Source: Phaeodactylibacter sp. (GTDB lineage Bacteria; Bacteroidota; Bacteroidia; Chitinophagales; Saprospiraceae). Taken from it: a DNA stretch of 35,450 nt. Under the pieces are notes generated by a model. It searched no databases, was not told the origin of the DNA, and saw only the letters and a list, made by a program, of their open reading frames with translations. The translations under genes and the position numbers were made by a program. Numbering within the stretch: the first letter of the stretch is position 1; each line of letters opens with the position of its first letter. This document shows positions 33,930 through 35,450 of the stretch, one piece after another. Location: contig JAGFJD010000379.1 in assembly GCA_024102975.1 (NCBI GenBank), positions 1 through 35,450 on the forward strand, read 5' to 3'.

Positions 33930-34015
33930 GTTCGGTGTTCGGTATTCGGTGTTCGGTCGGGGCGGAATGCCGTCCGGATGCGCGAACTCCGAACTCCGAA
34001 AACCGAACTCCGAAT
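33930..34015 (+). repeat. Heptamer-repeat inverted element between receptor and DUF4249 genes
   Basis: GTTCGGTGTTCGGTATTCGG and a further GTTCGGT unit (33930-33958) face CGAACTCCGAACTCCGAA and CCGAACTCCGAAT (33983-34015), giving a hairpin with a core around GGCGGAATGCCGTCC. It is the same 7-nt architecture as in the Asp-box gene spacers but with a GGT/ACC variant unit. Confidence 0.8.
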
Positions 34016-34052
34016 CCCATTCCAGCCGAGACGGGCATTTTTGCTCCGGATA

Positions 34053-34925
34053 ATGTATCCGACAATGCTGTTCCTTTCCCTTTCCGCCTGTACGGTCCGG
34101 CTCGACGTTGAACTCGAACCGGAAGAGGAAGTCCTGGTAACCTACGCCCTGTTCAATTGCCTGGACAGCGCCACGGCAGCCATTGTCGAATCCAGCATCG
34201 GTTTCGAAGAGACGTTCAACCTGAACCGATCCAAACTGGACGGCCCGGCTACGGTGCAACTCTTCCGGGCCGGGGAGCTGTGGGCAGAATACGGGCAGGA
34301 AGGGCAGAGCGTTTACTATTCCGCCCGCCATCCGCCGATCGGCCTGGGGCAGCAGGAGTGGGAAATGGTGGTTTCCCATCCGGACTTCGGCGAAGCCCGT
34401 GCCCAGGGGCGGCCGCCCGTACCGGGAACGGTGCTTTCCGCCCGGTTGCTGCCGGAATATGTGCTGCCCGACGGCAGCCGGCGCAACGGCGTGCTGGAAG
34501 TTAAAATCCAGGACCCGGAGGGCGGGCGCAATTACTATGAGCTGGCCCTGCTCAACGGGCCGCCTGACTCGCTTGATGCCGTTTTTCTTACGTCTCATTT
34601 CCTCATACAAACGGCGGACACCTCTTTTTACCCGGCTTCCTCTCTCGGCATTGCCGACCGCTGGCTCTTCAGCGACGAGGGCATAGACGGGCAGGCCTTT
34701 ACCCTTGCCTTTCAAACCCTTTACCCCATCCAGGATTTGGAACAGCCCTGGCTGAGCATCCGCTATATTCCGGAAGCCTACTACCTCTACCTAAAGAGCC
34801 TGGTGAATCCCGGGGAGCCGCTGCTCGAACCCTTTCAGGGCGGGAGGGGGCGGTACTCCAACTTCGACCGGAATTTTGGGGTTTTTGCTTTGTATGCGGA
34901 GGAGGTGTTGCCGGTGTCGAACTGA
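34053..34925 (+). CDS. DUF4249 family lipoprotein
   Basis: From ATG 34053 the protein has 290 residues and a short lipoprotein signal peptide with lipobox SLSAC. The body shows the DUF4249 pattern: an opening beta segment with LDVELEPEEEVLVTYALFNC, VQLFRAGELWAEYGQEGQSV, VSHPDFGEARAQGRPPVPGT and the C-terminal LSIRYIPEAYYLYLKSLVNP. DUF4249 proteins sit beside TonB receptors in Bacteroidota and probably act as surface accessory or ligand-binding lipoproteins. The N-terminus as called lacks positive residues; a TTG four codons upstream (34041) would add an Arg and is a possible true start. The heptamer element separates it from the receptor gene, so coupling is by transcription only. Confidence 0.85.
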   Translation: MYPTMLFLSLSACTVRLDVELEPEEEVLVTYALFNCLDSATAAIVESSIGFEETFNLNRSKLDGPATVQLFRAGELWAEYGQEGQSVYYSARHPPIGLGQQEWEMVVSHPDFGEARAQGRPPVPGTVLSARLLPEYVLPDGSRRNGVLEVKIQDPEGGRNYYELALLNGPPDSLDAVFLTSHFLIQTADTSFYPASSLGIADRWLFSDEGIDGQAFTLAFQTLYPIQDLEQPWLSIRYIPEAYYLYLKSLVNPGEPLLEPFQGGRGRYSNFDRNFGVFALYAEEVLPVSN

Positions 34926-34967
34926 GGACAGGAGGACAGGATAGACAGGATTAACAAGATTGTCAAG
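34926..34967 (+). repeat. Short ACAGGAT-type interspersed repeat
   Basis: GGACAGGAGGACAGGATAGA, then CAGGATTAACAAGATTGTC, form a run of degenerate 9-10-nt units right after the DUF4249 stop. The reverse-complementary type (AATCCTGTCC, CATCCTGTTC) is found at about 2641-2660 and 2777-2812. Confidence 0.6.
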
Positions 34968-34992
34968 AGGGGGACAAGCGCTGCGGCTTTCC

Positions 34993-35000
34993 TATCTTTG
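34993..35000 (+). promoter_or_regulatory. -7 promoter element of the YjbR-family gene
   Basis: TATCTTTG is an exact TAnnTTTG match, about 80 bp before the start codon. No TTG lies at the -33 position. Confidence 0.55.
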
Positions 35001-35011
35001 CCCTTAAGCCC

Positions 35012-35064
35012 GAGTTGGAATGGAGCGATTTTTGGCCGTAGATTCCGCCTCTCCATTCCAGCTC
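35012..35064 (+). promoter_or_regulatory. 5' UTR hairpin of the YjbR-family gene
   Basis: GAGTTGGAATGGAG (35012-35025) pairs with CTCCATTCCAGCTC (35051-35064), 14 bp with one G-T pair and a 25-nt loop. It would begin only a few bases after the predicted transcription start and ends 15 nt before the ATG. Confidence 0.6.
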
Positions 35065-35079
35065 AAAACCTCTAAAAAA

Positions 35080-35436
35080 ATGAACATCGAAGAATTTCGC
35101 GAATACTGCCTTTCCAAAAAAGGCGTGGAAGAAACCTTCCCCTTCGGAGAAGACACCCTGGTTTTCAAGGTGATGGGCAAGATATTTGCCATCACCGGGC
35201 TGGACAGCGCCGAGTTCGCCGTCAACCTCAAGTGCGACCCCGGCCGGGCCATCGAGCTAAGGGAGCAGCACCCGGAAGTCCGCCCCGGCTGGCACATGAA
35301 CAAACAGCACTGGAATACGGTGGAGTTTGAAACTGGCCTGGCAGACGGATTCCTGCGGGAGTTGGTCGACCATTCTTATGAGTTGGTGGTCAACAGCCTG
35401 CCGAAGAAAAAGAGAGCGGAGCTGGAGGGGCTGTAA
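35080..35436 (+). CDS. MmcQ/YjbR family protein
   Basis: The 118-residue protein covers the whole MmcQ/YjbR (DUF419) fold, related to double-wing DNA-binding domains. Landmarks are MNIEEFREYCLSKKGVEETF, FGEDTLVFKVMGKIFAI, FAVNLKCDPGRAIELREQHP, GWHMNKQHWNTVEFETGLAD and the C-terminal HSYELVVNSLPKK. DNA binding is suggested for the family, but the cellular role is unknown. The ATG at 35080 follows an A-rich leader typical for Bacteroidota initiation; the 20-codon upstream extension reads through the 5' UTR hairpin and is rejected. Its own promoter separates it from the DUF4249 gene. Confidence 0.9.
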   Translation: MNIEEFREYCLSKKGVEETFPFGEDTLVFKVMGKIFAITGLDSAEFAVNLKCDPGRAIELREQHPEVRPGWHMNKQHWNTVEFETGLADGFLRELVDHSYELVVNSLPKKKRAELEGL

Positions 35437-35450
35437 TAAGGGCCCACAGA

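Noticed and set aside
32526-34715. 729-codon minus-strand frame opposite the TonB receptor and DUF4249 genes
   Set aside because: It spans two well-recognised plus-strand genes and the heptamer repeat between them, so it cannot be a real conserved protein.
31203-34925. SusC/SusD polysaccharide utilisation pair
   Set aside because: The partner lipoprotein matches DUF4249 rather than SusD (no TPR-rich SusD pattern, about 290 residues), and no glycoside hydrolase genes are adjacent.

Overview
The window looks like a chromosome segment of a GC-rich Bacteroidota, most plausibly a Saprospiria/Lewinella-like marine lineage. The evidence is: type IX secretion (T9SS) C-terminal sorting domains on six proteins; -7 promoter elements of the Bacteroidota form TAnnTTTG, several with TTTG or TTG 20 nt upstream; almost no Shine-Dalgarno sequences; a FecI/FecR/TonB-receptor/DUF4249 module; and Bacteroidota-type families such as DUF151 nuclease and an NqrM-like Cys4 protein. 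The assignment is inference from gene content; no rRNA or tRNA is present.

Layout. Positions 1-5983 are housekeeping: a partial DUF151 nuclease, mazG, a small NqrM-like membrane protein, a CoA-binding protein, a minimal kinase-like protein, pyruvate dehydrogenase E2 and recR, with repeat-rich spacers between them. Positions 6068-7998 are a visibly AT-rich two-gene insert, a Septu-type anti-phage pair (PtuA-like ATPase and PtuB-like HNH nuclease). It sits between recR and a large membrane glycosyltransferase and overlaps the latter by 4 nt. Positions 7995-16806 hold the glycosyltransferase, a coiled-coil secreted protein, a WD40-like propeller protein, a PQQ-type sugar dehydrogenase with a T9SS tail, a DUF3298 lipoprotein, a MarR regulator and a sodium:solute symporter.

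Positions 17247-28766 carry the most striking feature: five tandem paralogous genes of 640-656 codons encoding secreted Asp-box (BNR/sialidase-fold) proteins with T9SS tails. Most have their own promoter-like site, and three of the four internal spacers share a module of heptamer-repeat stem, intrinsic terminator and promoter. Positions 29337-34925 hold an ECF sigma factor with a hydrophobic C-terminal tail, a FecR anti-sigma factor, a TonB-dependent receptor with an STN domain, and a DUF4249 lipoprotein, i.e. a cell-surface signalling and uptake locus. A YjbR/MmcQ-family protein closes the window.

The non-coding DNA is unusually structured. It contains 10-nt tandem repeats just downstream of several stop codons, 7-nt repeats folded as inverted repeats, a MITE-like 165-bp palindromic element, a 46-bp dispersed repeat at the recR/defence junction, and other paired repeats. 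No CRISPR array, complete insertion sequence, tRNA or rRNA was seen.
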